Part shown: piece by piece, positions 1 through 9,971 of the stretch
Numbering within the stretch: position 1 is the first letter of the stretch
Layout: each line of letters opens with the position of its first letter
Origin: Cichorium intybus
Taxonomy: Eukaryota; Streptophyta; Magnoliopsida; Asterales; Asteraceae
Assembly (NCBI GenBank): GCA_023525715.1
Contig: CM042010.1
Span: forward strand, 62,276,229-62,340,228
DNA length: 64,000 bases
Direction: 5' to 3'
Notes under the pieces: model-generated
Seen by the model: the letters and a program-made list of their open reading frames with translations, nothing else
Told to the model about the DNA's origin: nothing
Databases searched by the model: none
Program-made: the position numbers and the translations under genes

Positions 1-613
1 AAGATCAGTCATCGAGAACAATGTGCTCAATACGGAGATTATCCCCTGTAAGAGCTCAAGAGAGGATGCAGTCAGAACAATGTCATTAATGTAGAGAAGA
101 AGATATGATGTGTGTGCGCCTTGTCGATAAATGACCAATGAGGAGTCACACCGACTATTAGAAAATACAATCTGAAAATAAACTGAGCAAATTGATTAAA
201 TTAGGCTCGCGGAGTCTGTTTAAGGCCATATAGAGATATCTGCGGTAAACACACATGATTTAGATGATGAGCATCCCGAAACCCTGGTGGTTGGTGCATA
301 TAGACAGTCTCACAAATATCACCATGAAGGATAACATTATTCACACTCAGTTGCTGAACAGGCCAGGGACACGACTAAAGGTGAGAACGGTGTGAATAGT
401 TGTAGGTTTGAGCACACGACCAATGTCTCATTGCAATCTATACCTGGTTGCTGGCTACGACCATTGGCTACAAGGCAAGCTTGGTATCAAACACAAGATC
501 CATTGACGTGTTCTTTCTTCTTGAATAACCAAATACAATAATGACATTTGCATTACTATGACGAGAGACCAACACCCACGTCTTATTAGTGACGAGAGCA
601 TTATATTCATCCT
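1..613 (-). pseudogene. Copia F reverse transcriptase remnant
   Basis: This is the reverse-transcriptase part of an old Ty1/copia element read leftwards. Translating the minus strand gives, in order, a stretch like HGD(I/L)CETVYMHQPPGF, then SLYGLKQTPR, then YINDIVLTASS, which is the copia YVDD catalytic box with V changed to N. After it comes a segment like FSMTDL. The order and wording are diagnostic of copia RT. Stops and frameshifts break the frame, so no enzyme can be made. The rest of RT, RNase H and the 3' LTR lie beyond the left edge of the window. Family assignment is secure; the lineage within copia is not resolved. Confidence 0.8.
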
Positions 614-1105
614 TCATTGCATTAAACCAGTTACAATTTTAAAAGTTTGTAAGTAATTATGTGGTACCGAGGAGGAGGATTCAACATGAAGGTTAATTTT
701 TTGAATTGGTTTTACTATGCCATGACGAGATCTAGAGGCCATAGGACGAGTGGACACAGATGAGGGATGTGAAGAGGTAGCTGTCGGAAAGTGGGCTGCC
801 GGGACAGTGACATCAACGTCAGCAGCGGCGGTAAGTGATAGATTCAATCCTCCAGTCGTGGCAGAGCTGTGATCTGCCAAGGGGTGATATGGCAGAAGTG
901 GGAGCTGCCGGAGAGGGAGTGGGATTGGCGGTGGTGGGGGTGTTCAGTGGTGTTTGTTGGAAAGTGGAGGAGATGGCATTATGATCATCAAGGCTATCAA
1001 GTAGCTCATATGACACTGGAGTATCAGGGGTCATGGATCCAAGCAGAAAAATAGTCTCATTAAATGTTAGATGATGAGAGAGAATGATCTTCTTTGTTTC
1101 AAGGC
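614..1105 (-). pseudogene. Copia F integrase-RT linker remnant
   Basis: This stretch corresponds to the low-complexity hinge between integrase and RT of element F. The minus strand encodes Pro/Thr/Ser/Ala-rich peptides (around 819-1034) followed by a peptide resembling the common copia sequence TxxMxTRxxxGIxKP (around 640-740). The hinge is poorly conserved in all copia elements, so the assignment rests on position between the integrase and RT remnants and on this basic end motif. Several frames carry the pieces, indicating indels. Confidence 0.55.
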
Positions 1106-1941
1106 TTAGTTAGTGAAAACCCCAAGGTTGAGATGGATAGCCGAGAAACACACATGGAGTTGATCTAGGAGCAAGTTTGTAGGTTGTAGGAACATTGTAG
1201 GAACATGAGGATAACATAGGCAACCGAAAACACAAGGGTGTGCGTAAGAAGGGGATTTGTTGAACAACTTGCGGAAGGGAGTGTCATTGTGAAGTGTGGA
1301 TGATGGGAGAATGTTTAGAAGATGAGCAGCCATATGTAAAGCTTCAACCCAAAAGTGGGAGGAAGATGAGTATGAAAAAGAAGAGTTCGAACCATGTTGT
1401 TGATAATTCTAAGCATTTGCTCAAATTTACAGTTCGATTGAGAGGTATATGGACATGGAAAACGGATATGAATACCATTAGAAGTGTAAAGATTTTTAAA
1501 TTGAGTGTTATTTAATTCCCCGTTGTCACATTGAAACGACTGAATTTCAGTGTTGAAATGAGTTTTGAGATACCGGAGAAAATGAAGAAATTTACTAACT
1601 ACATCCGACTTACACCTCAAAGGATGCACCCATACAAAATGAGAGAAATTATCAAGAGAAATAACGTAACATTTGATTCCACTAGTGCTCATAATGAGAG
1701 AGGTCCAAATATCATAATGAATTAAAGCAAAGAGGAATAGTTGAAACAGAATCAACTAGAACATAAGGTAGTCTTGTATGTTTGCTAAGTTGACAAGCAG
1801 GACACAGGGACAAATTATTATTTTTTTACATGGAATCAAATTGCTAGAAACCAAATGCTGAAAAACTGGGTGACCTAGATGGTGCTGATGCCAAAGAGCC
1901 GGACTGATGGAGACAAACAGCTGAGGAGATGGATTGATCAC
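1106..1941 (-). pseudogene. Copia F GAG-pre-integrase and integrase remnant
   Basis: The minus strand carries a decayed integrase. From the protein N-terminal side, 1756-1941 gives LWHQHHLGHP, matching the H-H side of the pre-integrase zinc-binding domain. The segment 1315-1755 gives a DNFSHFVWVHPL-type core followed by a QCDNGE-like second acidic site and a CPYTSQSN segment that stands where copia integrases have CPYTSQQNG. The segment 1106-1333 gives NILPSSTLHNDTPF and FGCLCYPH of the C-terminal part. The pieces lie in more than one frame. The catalytic order D-D-E is recognisable but the protein is broken. Confidence 0.8.
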
Positions 1942-2405
1942 ATCATAGAAGTGTTCGTTTTGTCTGAAAACCGTGCACAGACTAACCTAATGTATCAACT
2001 TCAATGCTACACAAATTACTAGTAGTAAAACACGACCAAAAATGAGGTTTTTAATAATATTAGGAGTAATAAGGACATTTTTAAAAAAAGGGTACGATAT
2101 GGATTTGAATAAGGCAGATCGATATCACCCATGTTACTTATAGAAATTTTAGATCCGTCCCCGACTAATAGTGAAGGATAAAGCTTCCGATCACTAGGAG
2201 CTTTTAGAGTATTTGCATCTGAATGAAGATTTGCAGTAGCCTTGGTTTCCATACACCAGTCGTTGTTATTAGGATTGTTTAATGACATCGTGTTGAAGAG
2301 CTCGGGAAGGGCTGTGGCTTGATCTTGCTGGTGTTGAGGGACTATTGGGCCACACCAGGCCCAATGAGGATTGGGCATTATTTGTTGGGCAGCAACATAG
2401 GCTTG
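1942..2405 (-). pseudogene. Copia F protease remnant
   Basis: The region 2019-2378 reads as a peptide whose centre is WCMETKATANLHSD. Copia proteases of this lineage usually read W-(Y/L)-(M/L)-D-(T/S)-G-A-T-x-H, so the catalytic Asp-Thr/Ser-Gly is replaced by Glu-Thr-Lys and the enzyme would be dead. The Gln/Pro-rich segment upstream matches the linker from gag. The frame ends in a stop at the left, before the pre-integrase domain. The assignment follows from position and the flanking residues; the loss of the catalytic aspartate is directly visible. Confidence 0.65.
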
Positions 2406-2909
2406 CTATTGTTGGGCCGGTCCACTAGGTTGCTGAAACTGTTGCTGAGAGTTGGGAGCACAAACTGAATTCTGGCATGTTGAATGGTGGGAGGCTGTTG
2501 ATGCTAAGCCAGTAAGTGGAGCATTACAGCCATAGAAGTGTCGTGGAAGGGGCTTTGCCCGTGAGAGGGTACCAACCAAACCCGTATCCTGTTGGAACTC
2601 GATGTTGACCACTAAAATTTGTTCTGCCCCTCTATCGCTGGAATACCCACCCCAAGGATTTCTCCTGCCATGCCATTCTCCACGTCTGCTGCTGCCACCG
2701 CCACGGTAAAGTTGAGGTTGACTAGATTGACCAGTGGCAAGAATGGTCGATGAAGAGGAGTGATCAAAAGGCGAGGAACCCGTGTTTTTGCGGTCGTTTT
2801 GGTGCATACATTGTTCTTCTACAAGAAGCATGGATCGAGTGTCAAAGAACGAGGGTAAGGGATTTTGATGTCGAATAAGACTGGCAACATAATAATATTT
2901 TGGCGACAT
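2406..2909 (-). pseudogene. Copia F gag C-terminal part
   Basis: A 167-codon minus-strand frame continues the gag from the upstream repeats. It opens with MSPK, the end of the UBN2-type gag domain, then has an acidic patch with the run MLLVEEQ. A Gly/Arg/Ser-rich stretch with RGGGSSRRGEWHGRR follows, and the end is Gln/Pro-rich. Such Arg/Gly-rich tails are typical nucleic-acid-binding ends of copia gag in the lineage that lacks a clear CCHC knuckle; I see no intact CX2CX4HX4C here. It is in line with the protease remnant downstream. The frame is open but the element as a whole is broken. Confidence 0.65.
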
Positions 2910-3938
2910 GCCATTTATGGTTTCAATAGCCAGATTTTCAGGAATTCAGCATATAGATTTTTAAGCAGGTCTGCAATGGTTTTAATTCTTGTGCAAAACT
3001 CAGTGATACTAGAATCTCTAATGAGAATGTTATGCAACATATTGTCTAACTTCATAGCTTTCGACTCTTTGTTGGAACACAACAGAGTTTCGAGTTGATT
3101 CCACAAAGTAAATGCATTTTCTTTTTTTAGAGACATTTGAAGAAGATAGGGTGAAAGAGTACCATAAATCCACATTTTAACAATTAAGTCAATGCGTTGC
3201 CATTCCTCCATGTTGGATGAAGCCGTGTTTTTGGGTTGTTGAAGATGTGAGTCACACCGAAATGTGATAATATTTGGCGACATGCCATTTATGGTGTAAA
3301 TAACCAGATTTTCTTCATGGACTTCAGCATCTAGATTTTTAAGCAGGTCTGCGATGGTTTTAATTCTTGTGCAAGACTTAGTGATAGTATAATCTCCGAT
3401 GACAATGTTACATAACACATTCTCTAAGTGCATATCTTTCGGCTCTTTGTTGGAACAGAACATAGTTTCGAGTTGATTCCACAAAGTAAATGCATTTTCT
3501 TTTTTTAGCGACATTTGATGAACTGAGGGTGAAAGAGTACCATAAATCCACATTTTAACAATTGAGTCAATGCGTTGCCATCCCTCCATGTTGGATGAAA
3601 CCATGTTTTTTGGGTTGTTGAAGATGATGATTCACACCTAAGCGTAATAATATTTTGGCGACATGCCATTTGGTGAAATTCGAAGAAGAGAGAGCGAAAG
3701 AGTACCATAAATCCATATTTAACAATTGAGTCAATGCGTTGCCATTCCTCCATGTTGTATGAAGCCGCGTCTTTGGGTTGTTGAAGATGATGTGTCACAC
3801 CGAAACCGACAAGTGGGTTTCGAAAGGGTCTCTCAAAGCATGGTAATTGATATGGTCAAAAAAATAATTGGGATCCAAGCATCGATGTTTGCAATTTCCT
3901 ATGGTTTTTCTGTGATGGGTTGAGGTTGTGTTTGTGTT
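2910..3938 (-). pseudogene. Copia F gag: tandemly repeated UBN2 units
   Basis: The minus strand encodes the copia gag UBN2-type domain more than once. Hallmarks repeat in order: HLQQPK, SNMEEWQRID, KMWIYGTLSP, LWNQLET, an SNKE segment followed by KAM in one copy and KDM in another, and CTRIKTIADLLKNL ending in TING. One full unit lies at about 2910-3270, a second at about 3280-3655, and a third internally deleted copy starts at about 3659. A 229-codon open frame (2915-3604) contains two whole copies joined end to beginning. The N-terminal copy continues beyond the insertion of copia B at 9167-9783. The repeat unit is about 375 bp, and copies differ by scattered substitutions. Confidence 0.75.
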
Positions 3939-4216
3939 TGTTGGAACTCAAATGTTCTTCTATTCAGAACTCAAACTGAAATACAAGAAAGAACTACTAA
4001 CTCTCTAAAACACTCTCTATGTTTTTGTGGTGGTGCATTACAATGAAGCTATAACCTCTATTTATAGCCAAGCAAAGACTAAAAACAACAACTAGGTTCA
4101 ATGAATTTAAACAAAGAGAAAACAAAGTTTGCCACCTTCTTCAACAATGGTGGGTTGGTTCTTCAACAAAGGTGGGTAAGTGGGTTGGTGAGACCAAGTT
4201 TGTGTTTACACTCACA
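3939..4216 (-). repeat. Copia B 3' LTR
   Basis: The 278-bp LTR begins TGTTGG and ends CTCACA on the plus strand. It lies downstream of the polyprotein on the minus strand, next to the polypurine tract. A TATAAATA box is read on the minus strand at 4059-4066. The left flank GTGTT (3934-3938) is the target duplication. Confidence 0.95.
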
Positions 4217-4232
4217 TTCTCCCCCTTAAACC
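4217..4232 (-). other. Copia B polypurine tract
   Basis: Read on the minus strand, the bases directly upstream of the 3' LTR are GGTTTAAGGGGGAGAA, a purine-rich run that would prime plus-strand DNA synthesis. It touches the LTR boundary as expected. Confidence 0.85.
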
Positions 4233-4609
4233 AAACTTGGCTTCAGATTCGTTACGCCGATCAGGTTGCGCATTTCAATGTGCCTCACATATGTCAAAGC
4301 CTTGGTAAAAATGTCTGCCCTTTGATCCTTCGAAGCTACATATTCCACCATAATTTGCCCACGCTCAACACATTCTCGTATGAAGTGAAAACGAATGTCA
4401 ATGTGTTTACTTCGACCATGAAACACAGGGTTTTTCATCAAGGCAATAGCTGATTTGTTATCAACATACAAAGTGATAGGCATGACATGATGTCCGGTGA
4501 GTTCCTTCATGAGATTTGCAAGCCAAATGGCTTGACATGCTGCCGCCGTGGCTGCCATGAATTCTGCTTCACATGTGGATAAAGCAACAGTCTTTTGCTT
4601 TTGAGATTG
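4226..4609 (-). pseudogene. pol: Copia B RNase H C-terminal segment beyond a stop
   Basis: This segment is in the same frame as the main polyprotein but is separated from it by the TAG at 4610-4612. It carries the second half of copia RNase H: a STCEAEF motif with a catalytic acidic residue, then YVDNKSAIAL with another catalytic aspartate, then KHIDIRFHFIRE, ending with a DIFTKAL motif and a stop at 4226. All expected C-terminal landmarks are present, so the coding information is intact apart from the single stop codon upstream. Suppression of that codon would be needed for full-length product. Confidence 0.8.
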
Positions 4610-7600
4610 CTAAGTTACTACATTTATACCAAGATAGAAAACCATCCCACTCGTGCTTTTGCTATCAACAGTGTCACCTCCGAGATCACTATCGGTGAAC
4701 CCAACCAAGTCTTCAATTTCACGACCCTTTCCATAGTTGAGTCCATAATCAACGGTTCCTTTTACATACCGTAAAATATGCTTTACTACTTGGAAGTGCA
4801 AAGTTGTTGGTTTTTCCATGAAACGACTTGCAATTCCAACCGAATATGATAAGTCTGGTCGAGTGTGTGTCAAGTACCTTAAACATCCCACTACTCGCCT
4901 ATATTCGGTCGGGTTGACTTTTTCACCATCTTCATCCTTCTTGACCTTTAACTTTGGTTCCATTGGTGATTTCGCTGGGTTGCAATCTAGCATCCCAAAT
5001 TGCTCTAAAATCTTCTTTGCATAAGCCGTTTGACACAAAGATATTCCCCACTTCTCTTGCGACACTTCGATTCCAAGGTAGTAAGAAAGCAAACCCAAGT
5101 CACTCATTTCAAATTCTTTTTTCATTTGATCTTTGAATTTGACAATGTCTTCGGTGTTCGACCCGGTGATGATTAAGTCATCAACATAGACACCAACAAT
5201 AAGAGTTTTGCCATTTGTTTTCCTTATGTAAACCGCCGAGTCTTGTGAACATTTTGAAAAACCGAGCCCTTTTAAGCTTTTATCTAAGCGAATGTTCCAT
5301 GCTCGTGGAGCTTGTCTTAAACCATATAGAGCTTTAAAGAGCTTGTACACCTTGTGACTATGGATTTTATCAACATATCCTTCCGGTTGGGTGACATAGA
5401 CCTCCTCCTTGAGATCTCCATTAAGAAAGGCTGACTTGACATCAAGGTGGTGGACAACCCACCCATGTTGAGCTGCTAAGGCAAGGATAAGCCTTATGGT
5501 CTCAAGTCGTGCTACCGGTGCAAAAACTTCATCAAAGTCGATTCCTTGCTTTTGCACAAAGCCTTTTGCGACGAGTCTAGCTTTATGTTTCACCACGTTT
5601 CCAAAGTTGTCTTTCTTCACTTTGAATACCCATTTCAAACCGATTGCTTTATGACCCGGCGGCAAATCAGTGAGTTGCCACGTCTTGTTTTTCTTGATAG
5701 CATCCAACTCTGTTTGCATAGCCTCCTGCCATGCCTTAGAGGTTACCGCCTCTTTGAAATTCAAGGGTTGATCTGCAGCTATCATCAACAATTCTCTAGG
5801 CTCAAGGATCACACTTTCAGCATTTTCATACACATCAGCTAGCGAACGATATCCTTGAGGCCCAACTTCGTTTGGATCACTTTCTATATCGGATGAGTTT
5901 GAAGAAATTGGAGTGTATGGGGTTGTTTCAGACTGAATAGGTTCAAAATCTGGGTTTTCTAATTGATCTGGGTTGATTTCAGGGATGTTTTGGGGTGTTT
6001 CAGGATGTATTTGGGTCTGTGGTTCAATGATGGTAAAGGTTTTAGGAGTCACCTTTTCTTCTTCCTTATTTTTGTACCAATTCCATCCTTCTTCTTCATC
6101 AAAGACAACATCTCGACTAACCCGCAACTTTCGATCTTGCGGATCAAATAAACGGTTGCCTTTCGTTCCATCCTCCACACCTAAATACACCATCTTTTTG
6201 CTTCGATCATCAAGCTTCTTCAGGTGACCACCTACAATTTTAGAAAAAGCAACACACCCAAAGACCTTTAGGTGTCCAAGGCTTGGCTTTTTGCCAAACC
6301 AGGCTTCATAAGGTGTGATGTCGGGAAGTGCTTTTGTAGGTAGGCGGTTAAGTAGATAAACGGCATGCCTAACGGCTTCTCCCCAAAACTCCCCAGGGAC
6401 ATTTCTTCCTTTAAGAAGACTTCTTGCCATGTCCATAACGGTTCGATTTCGCCTCTCTACAACTCCATTTTGTTGAGGCGAATATGGTGTCGTTAGATGT
6501 CTTTTAATGCCATTTTCTTCACAAAAACTTGTGAAGTCTTGAGAAGTGAACTCTCCTCCCCGATCTGTACGAAGTGCCTTTATTTTATAACCCGAACTTT
6601 TCTCAACCATCAACTTGAAGCGTTTGAAAATACTGAAGGCTTCAAGCTTCTCGGACAACGTGTACACCCACATCCACCGACTAAAGTCATCTACCAGAAG
6701 AAGAAAATACTTGCTTCCGCCAATAGAAGTGGGTGTAATCGGACCACATAAGTCCGCATGAACAAGTTGTAGCGGTTTTTGAGCCCGAAAAACCGCTTGG
6801 TTTGGGAACGAAGTTCTAGCTTGTTTGGCAATAACACACCCTTCACACACTTGATTTGGGTGTTCAATCTTTGGTACTCCGGTTGCCATATTCTTTTCTG
6901 ACATCTTTTTTAAGGCAGGAAAGTTAACGTGACCAAGTCTAGAGTGCCAGATCCAAGCCGGTTCGTCTTTTGTTGCTAAAAGACAAATTGCTCTACCGGT
7001 TTTTAAAAGAGTTTTATATAACCGGTTTGGAGATCTTTTAACTCTCAAAAGTAGAGTTTTGTTTCTATCAAACAATGATAGAATTGACCCGTCCATAATA
7101 ACTTGACTCCCTTCTTCCGTCATTTGTCCAAGACTAATAATGTTATTTTTAAGACTTGGAATGAAATATACCTCGTTAAGGAGTCTCTGATCACCATTTT
7201 TGCAATCGAATAAGATCGAACCTTTTCCCAAAATAGCGACCGTTGAACCATCGCCAAATCTCACGTGACCGGTAATGTTTTCATCTAGCTCATGAAACTT
7301 TAAGCGGTCTCCGGTCATATGGTTGCTAGCACCATTGTCGAGATACCATACCTCGGAATTCACTCGACTTTCTCCCGATGTAAGAAGATTAACACAAATC
7401 TTCTCTTCCAGCGATACCTTTCCGGATGTGACTTCTTGTGAGATTGCCATCATCAAGATGGGTTCTTCTTGATTGGCTTGAGTGAGGTTCGCCTCCTCAC
7501 CATGGTTCTTTTTGGGGCATTCCGATGCATAATGACCAAATTCATCACAAGAATAACATTTTACCTTGCTTTTATCCTTTTTTGGCTTGTTAGATTCATT

Positions 7601-8398
7601 TCGGGGCTGATTTGAATCTCGTCCTCGGCAGCGTCCTTGACCTCGACCTCTACCACGCCCTCTCCCGGCATGGCCTCCACCTCTTCCTTTCGAGCTAGAG
7701 GATGATTCTTTCCCATTGTGTTGTTTCGAGCGGGACACCCACTCGGCGTGTGTGAGCAACAACCCTTGCTCTCTGTCTTTCTCTCCATATCCGCGAAGTC
7801 TTTCTTCGTGGGCCTTGAGTCGGCCTACGACTTCTTCAATCGACATGTTCTTCAAATCACCGAATTGCTCGATGGAGGTTACGATTTGCATGAATCGTAT
7901 CGGAACGGCTCGAAGAAACTTTTTCACCACCGAAGTTTCATCGATTTTTTCTCCAAGTGAACGAATGCCGGTAACGATTGTTGTCAATTTCATGGCGAAC
8001 TCATCAATTGATTCGCTATCCTTCATGCGAATCACCTCGAATTCACTTTTCAAGGTTTGAACTTTCACATCCTTGACTCGTTCGGCACCCATATACATTG
8101 TTCGAAGCGTCTCCCACGCCTCTTTTGCCGTATCCTTCTCCGCTAACATGAGCAACACGTCCTCCGGAACTGCTTGGTAAATCGCAGCCAATGCCATGCG
8201 ATCCAAAAGTTCTTCGACTACTTGATTTTGCACTGCTTCCCATACTCCTTGCGCTTGCATGTTTACCCGCATTTTTAAAGCCCACACCGAATAATTAGAC
8301 TTTGTAAGTAGTGGATAGTGTAACGTCACACTTCCTTCCTTCCCCGTCCTTTGGACGTTCTCAACTTCGGGATGAGACGACGAGCTTGGTGTGGACAT
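4610..8398 (-). CDS. gag-pol: Copia B gag-pol polyprotein, ends at a premature stop
   Basis: A single 1,262-codon frame encodes the copia polyprotein. In order: a UBN2-type gag domain (about residues 30-210), an Arg/Gly-rich stretch (about 235-262), a CCHC knuckle CYSCDEFGHYASEC (281-294), a protease with WYLDNGASNHM (about 351-361), a pre-integrase zinc domain with WHSRLGHV and CEGCVIAK, and integrase with HADLCGP, RTDRGGEF and PQQNGVVERRNR. Next come RT with LKWVFKVKKD, DVKSAFLNGDL, LYGLRQAPR and YVDDLI, then the start of RNase H with FTDSDLGGD. The chosen start is the first ATG after the leader. The frame stops at TAG (4610-4612), where family members usually have tryptophan; the remaining 127 codons continue downstream in frame. 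Confidence 0.95.
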   Translation of the reverse strand: MSTPSSSSHPEVENVQRTGKEGSVTLHYPLLTKSNYSVWALKMRVNMQAQGVWEAVQNQVVEELLDRMALAAIYQAVPEDVLLMLAEKDTAKEAWETLRTMYMGAERVKDVKVQTLKSEFEVIRMKDSESIDEFAMKLTTIVTGIRSLGEKIDETSVVKKFLRAVPIRFMQIVTSIEQFGDLKNMSIEEVVGRLKAHEERLRGYGEKDREQGLLLTHAEWVSRSKQHNGKESSSSSKGRGGGHAGRGRGRGRGQGRCRGRDSNQPRNESNKPKKDKSKVKCYSCDEFGHYASECPKKNHGEEANLTQANQEEPILMMAISQEVTSGKVSLEEKICVNLLTSGESRVNSEVWYLDNGASNHMTGDRLKFHELDENITGHVRFGDGSTVAILGKGSILFDCKNGDQRLLNEVYFIPSLKNNIISLGQMTEEGSQVIMDGSILSLFDRNKTLLLRVKRSPNRLYKTLLKTGRAICLLATKDEPAWIWHSRLGHVNFPALKKMSEKNMATGVPKIEHPNQVCEGCVIAKQARTSFPNQAVFRAQKPLQLVHADLCGPITPTSIGGSKYFLLLVDDFSRWMWVYTLSEKLEAFSIFKRFKLMVEKSSGYKIKALRTDRGGEFTSQDFTSFCEENGIKRHLTTPYSPQQNGVVERRNRTVMDMARSLLKGRNVPGEFWGEAVRHAVYLLNRLPTKALPDITPYEAWFGKKPSLGHLKVFGCVAFSKIVGGHLKKLDDRSKKMVYLGVEDGTKGNRLFDPQDRKLRVSRDVVFDEEEGWNWYKNKEEEKVTPKTFTIIEPQTQIHPETPQNIPEINPDQLENPDFEPIQSETTPYTPISSNSSDIESDPNEVGPQGYRSLADVYENAESVILEPRELLMIAADQPLNFKEAVTSKAWQEAMQTELDAIKKNKTWQLTDLPPGHKAIGLKWVFKVKKDNFGNVVKHKARLVAKGFVQKQGIDFDEVFAPVARLETIRLILALAAQHGWVVHHLDVKSAFLNGDLKEEVYVTQPEGYVDKIHSHKVYKLFKALYGLRQAPRAWNIRLDKSLKGLGFSKCSQDSAVYIRKTNGKTLIVGVYVDDLIITGSNTEDIVKFKDQMKKEFEMSDLGLLSYYLGIEVSQEKWGISLCQTAYAKKILEQFGMLDCNPAKSPMEPKLKVKKDEDGEKVNPTEYRRVVGCLRYLTHTRPDLSYSVGIASRFMEKPTTLHFQVVKHILRYVKGTVDYGLNYGKGREIEDLVGFTDSDLGGDTVDSKSTSGMVFYLGINVVT

Positions 8399-8869
8399 TC
8401 TTGGCGTATACGAAAATTACGTGTAATTTATAAAAAAAATACGTGTAATTTATGAAAATTACAAGGATTAAAATGTTATTTTCAGAAGTCCAGGGGCTTG
8501 TTTGAAACTTTTTGAAGTATAGGGCTATTCTGAAGTTTTTCTGAAAAATAGGGACCAATCTGAAATTTTTCGGAAATACAGGGACGAAAACGAAACTTTT
8601 CGAAACTTCAGGGACCAAATTGCAATTTCCTGAAACCTGCTACAGTGACGCTACAGTGACGCTACAGTGTCGTCTTCTCCGGCGAGATCTCCGGCGAACT
8701 GGTTTTTCCGGCAACTATTCCGGTGGTCGAAAAATTCCGAAAAATATATATTCGGAATCGTGGGAACGCGAACTTTACAATGGTGTGCCCGGAAATCGAT
8801 TTTGAGACAAAAAAATTTCGACCAAAAAAAACGAGGGTGTTTAGAGAATTACCCCGGGAGCTTAACCAA
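8399..8869 (-). other. Copia B untranslated leader
   Basis: This 471-bp stretch between the primer site and the polyprotein start has no long open frame. A motif resembling GGGACCAATTTGAAA recurs between about 8485 and 8625 with variation, giving a short-period, imperfectly repeated leader. Two or three copies of CTACAGTGACG occur at 8640-8670. Confidence 0.7.
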
Positions 8870-8881
8870 GCTCTGATACCA
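8870..8881 (-). other. Copia B primer binding site (tRNA-iMet type)
   Basis: On the minus strand the sequence is TGGTATCAGAGC, complementary to the 3' end of plant initiator tRNA-Met. It lies two bases from the 5' LTR. Confidence 0.95.
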
Positions 8882-8883
8882 CT

Positions 8884-9161
8884 TGTTGGAACTCAAATGT
8901 TCTTCTATTCAGAACTCAAACTGAAATACAAGAAAGAACTACTAACTCTCTAAAACACTCTCTATGTTTTTGTGGTGGTGCATTACAATGAAGCTATAAC
9001 CTCTATTTATAGCCAAGCAAAGACTAAAAACAACAACTAGGTTCAATGAATTTAAACAAAGAGAAAACAAAGTTTGCCACCTTCTTCAACAATGGTGGGT
9101 TGGTTCATCAACAAAGGTGGGTAAGTGGGTTGGTGAGACCAAGTTTGTGTTTACACTCACA
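8884..9161 (-). repeat. Copia B 5' LTR
   Basis: This 278-bp LTR is the promoter copy for leftward transcription. The minus-strand TATAAATA box is at 9004-9011. It ends CTCACA and is followed by the target duplication GTGTT (9162-9166). Confidence 0.95.
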
Positions 9162-9166
9162 GTGTT

Positions 9167-9783
9167 GCGTCTCCCATTTATGGTGTAAATAACCAGATTT
9201 TCTTTCGGGACTTTAGCATCTAGATTTTTAAGCAGGTCTGCGATGGTTTTAATTCTTGTGCAATACTCAGTGATAGTAGAATCTCCAATGACAATGTTAA
9301 GCAACACATTCTCTAACTGCATAGCTTTCGACTCTTTATTGGACGGAACAGAGTTTCGTGTTGATTCCACAAAGTAAATGCATTTTCTTTCTTCTTTTAG
9401 TGACATTTGAAGAAGAGAGGGCGAAAGAGTACCATAAATCCATATTTTAACAAGTGAGTCAATGCATTGCCATTCCTCCATGTTGGATGAAGCCGCGTCT
9501 TTGGGTTTTTGAAGATGACGAGTCACACAGAAACCGACACGTGGGTTTCGAAAAGCACTCTCAAAGCATGCTAATTCATACTGTCAAAAAATAAATGGGA
9601 TCCAAGCATCGATGTTTGCAATTTTGTATGGTTTTTCTGTGATGGGTTGAGGTTGTGTTTGTGTTGCGTCTCCCATTAGATGTGTAATAGTAAGGAAAAT
9701 GATGAGATGAGACCGAGAAGAAAAAAGAAACAGTGACAAGGAAGAGGCCGACAGCTGCAGGGTTTGAGAAGAAGACATAAGAA
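9167..9783 (-). pseudogene. Copia F gag N-terminal part (right of insertion)
   Basis: The older element resumes after copia B. The minus-strand frame beginning at 9778 contains MGDATQTQPQP and KIANIDAWIPFI, the usual N-terminal region of this gag, then stops at 9584-9586. A second frame continues with HLQKPKDAASSNMEEW, IWIYGTLSPS and CTRIKTIADLLKNL, ending in TING. This is the same domain as the repeats at 2910-3938 and represents the first copy of the array. The join to the left half through the GTGTT duplication reconstructs the order of the insertions. Stops and frame changes make it a pseudogene. Confidence 0.75.
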
Positions 9784-9809
9784 AATTTAGGAAGGGATTC
9801 GGATGAAAA

Positions 9810-9962
9810 GCTTTGATACCATGTACGCACCATGAATGATCTCATCTCATTAAACCATAATATATAGAGATTACAATGGATAACTATCGCGGGCTTATAC
9901 AAAATACATACACAAAACGAGGGCATGGTCTTTTACAAAGAGAATACAAATATAAATATACA
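9810..9962 (-). repeat. Copia F primer site and short 5' LTR
   Basis: The minus strand has TGGTATCAAAGC (9810-9821), a variant initiator-tRNA-Met primer site. It directly abuts a sequence starting TGTACGCACC at 9822 and plausibly ending ATATACA at 9962, giving a short LTR of about 141 bp. The 3' copy is outside the window, so the right boundary is inferred from the TG/CA rule only. Confidence 0.5.
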
Positions 9963-9971
9963 TTACCAATG

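Larger units (their letters stand above)
3939..9161 (-). mobile_element. Young copia element B, nearly complete
   Basis: This is a complete Ty1/copia LTR retrotransposon read leftwards, 5,223 bp, inserted into the gag of element F. Both LTRs are 278 bp (3939-4216 and 8884-9161), start TG and end CA. By eye they differ at a single base, in the segment GGTTC(T/A)TCAAC. The 5-bp target duplication GTGTT is present at 3934-3938 and 9162-9166. A primer site for initiator tRNA-Met and a polypurine tract sit next to the LTRs. The near identity of the LTRs implies a very recent insertion. One in-frame stop near the end of the RNase H region is the only obvious lesion. Confidence 0.95.
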
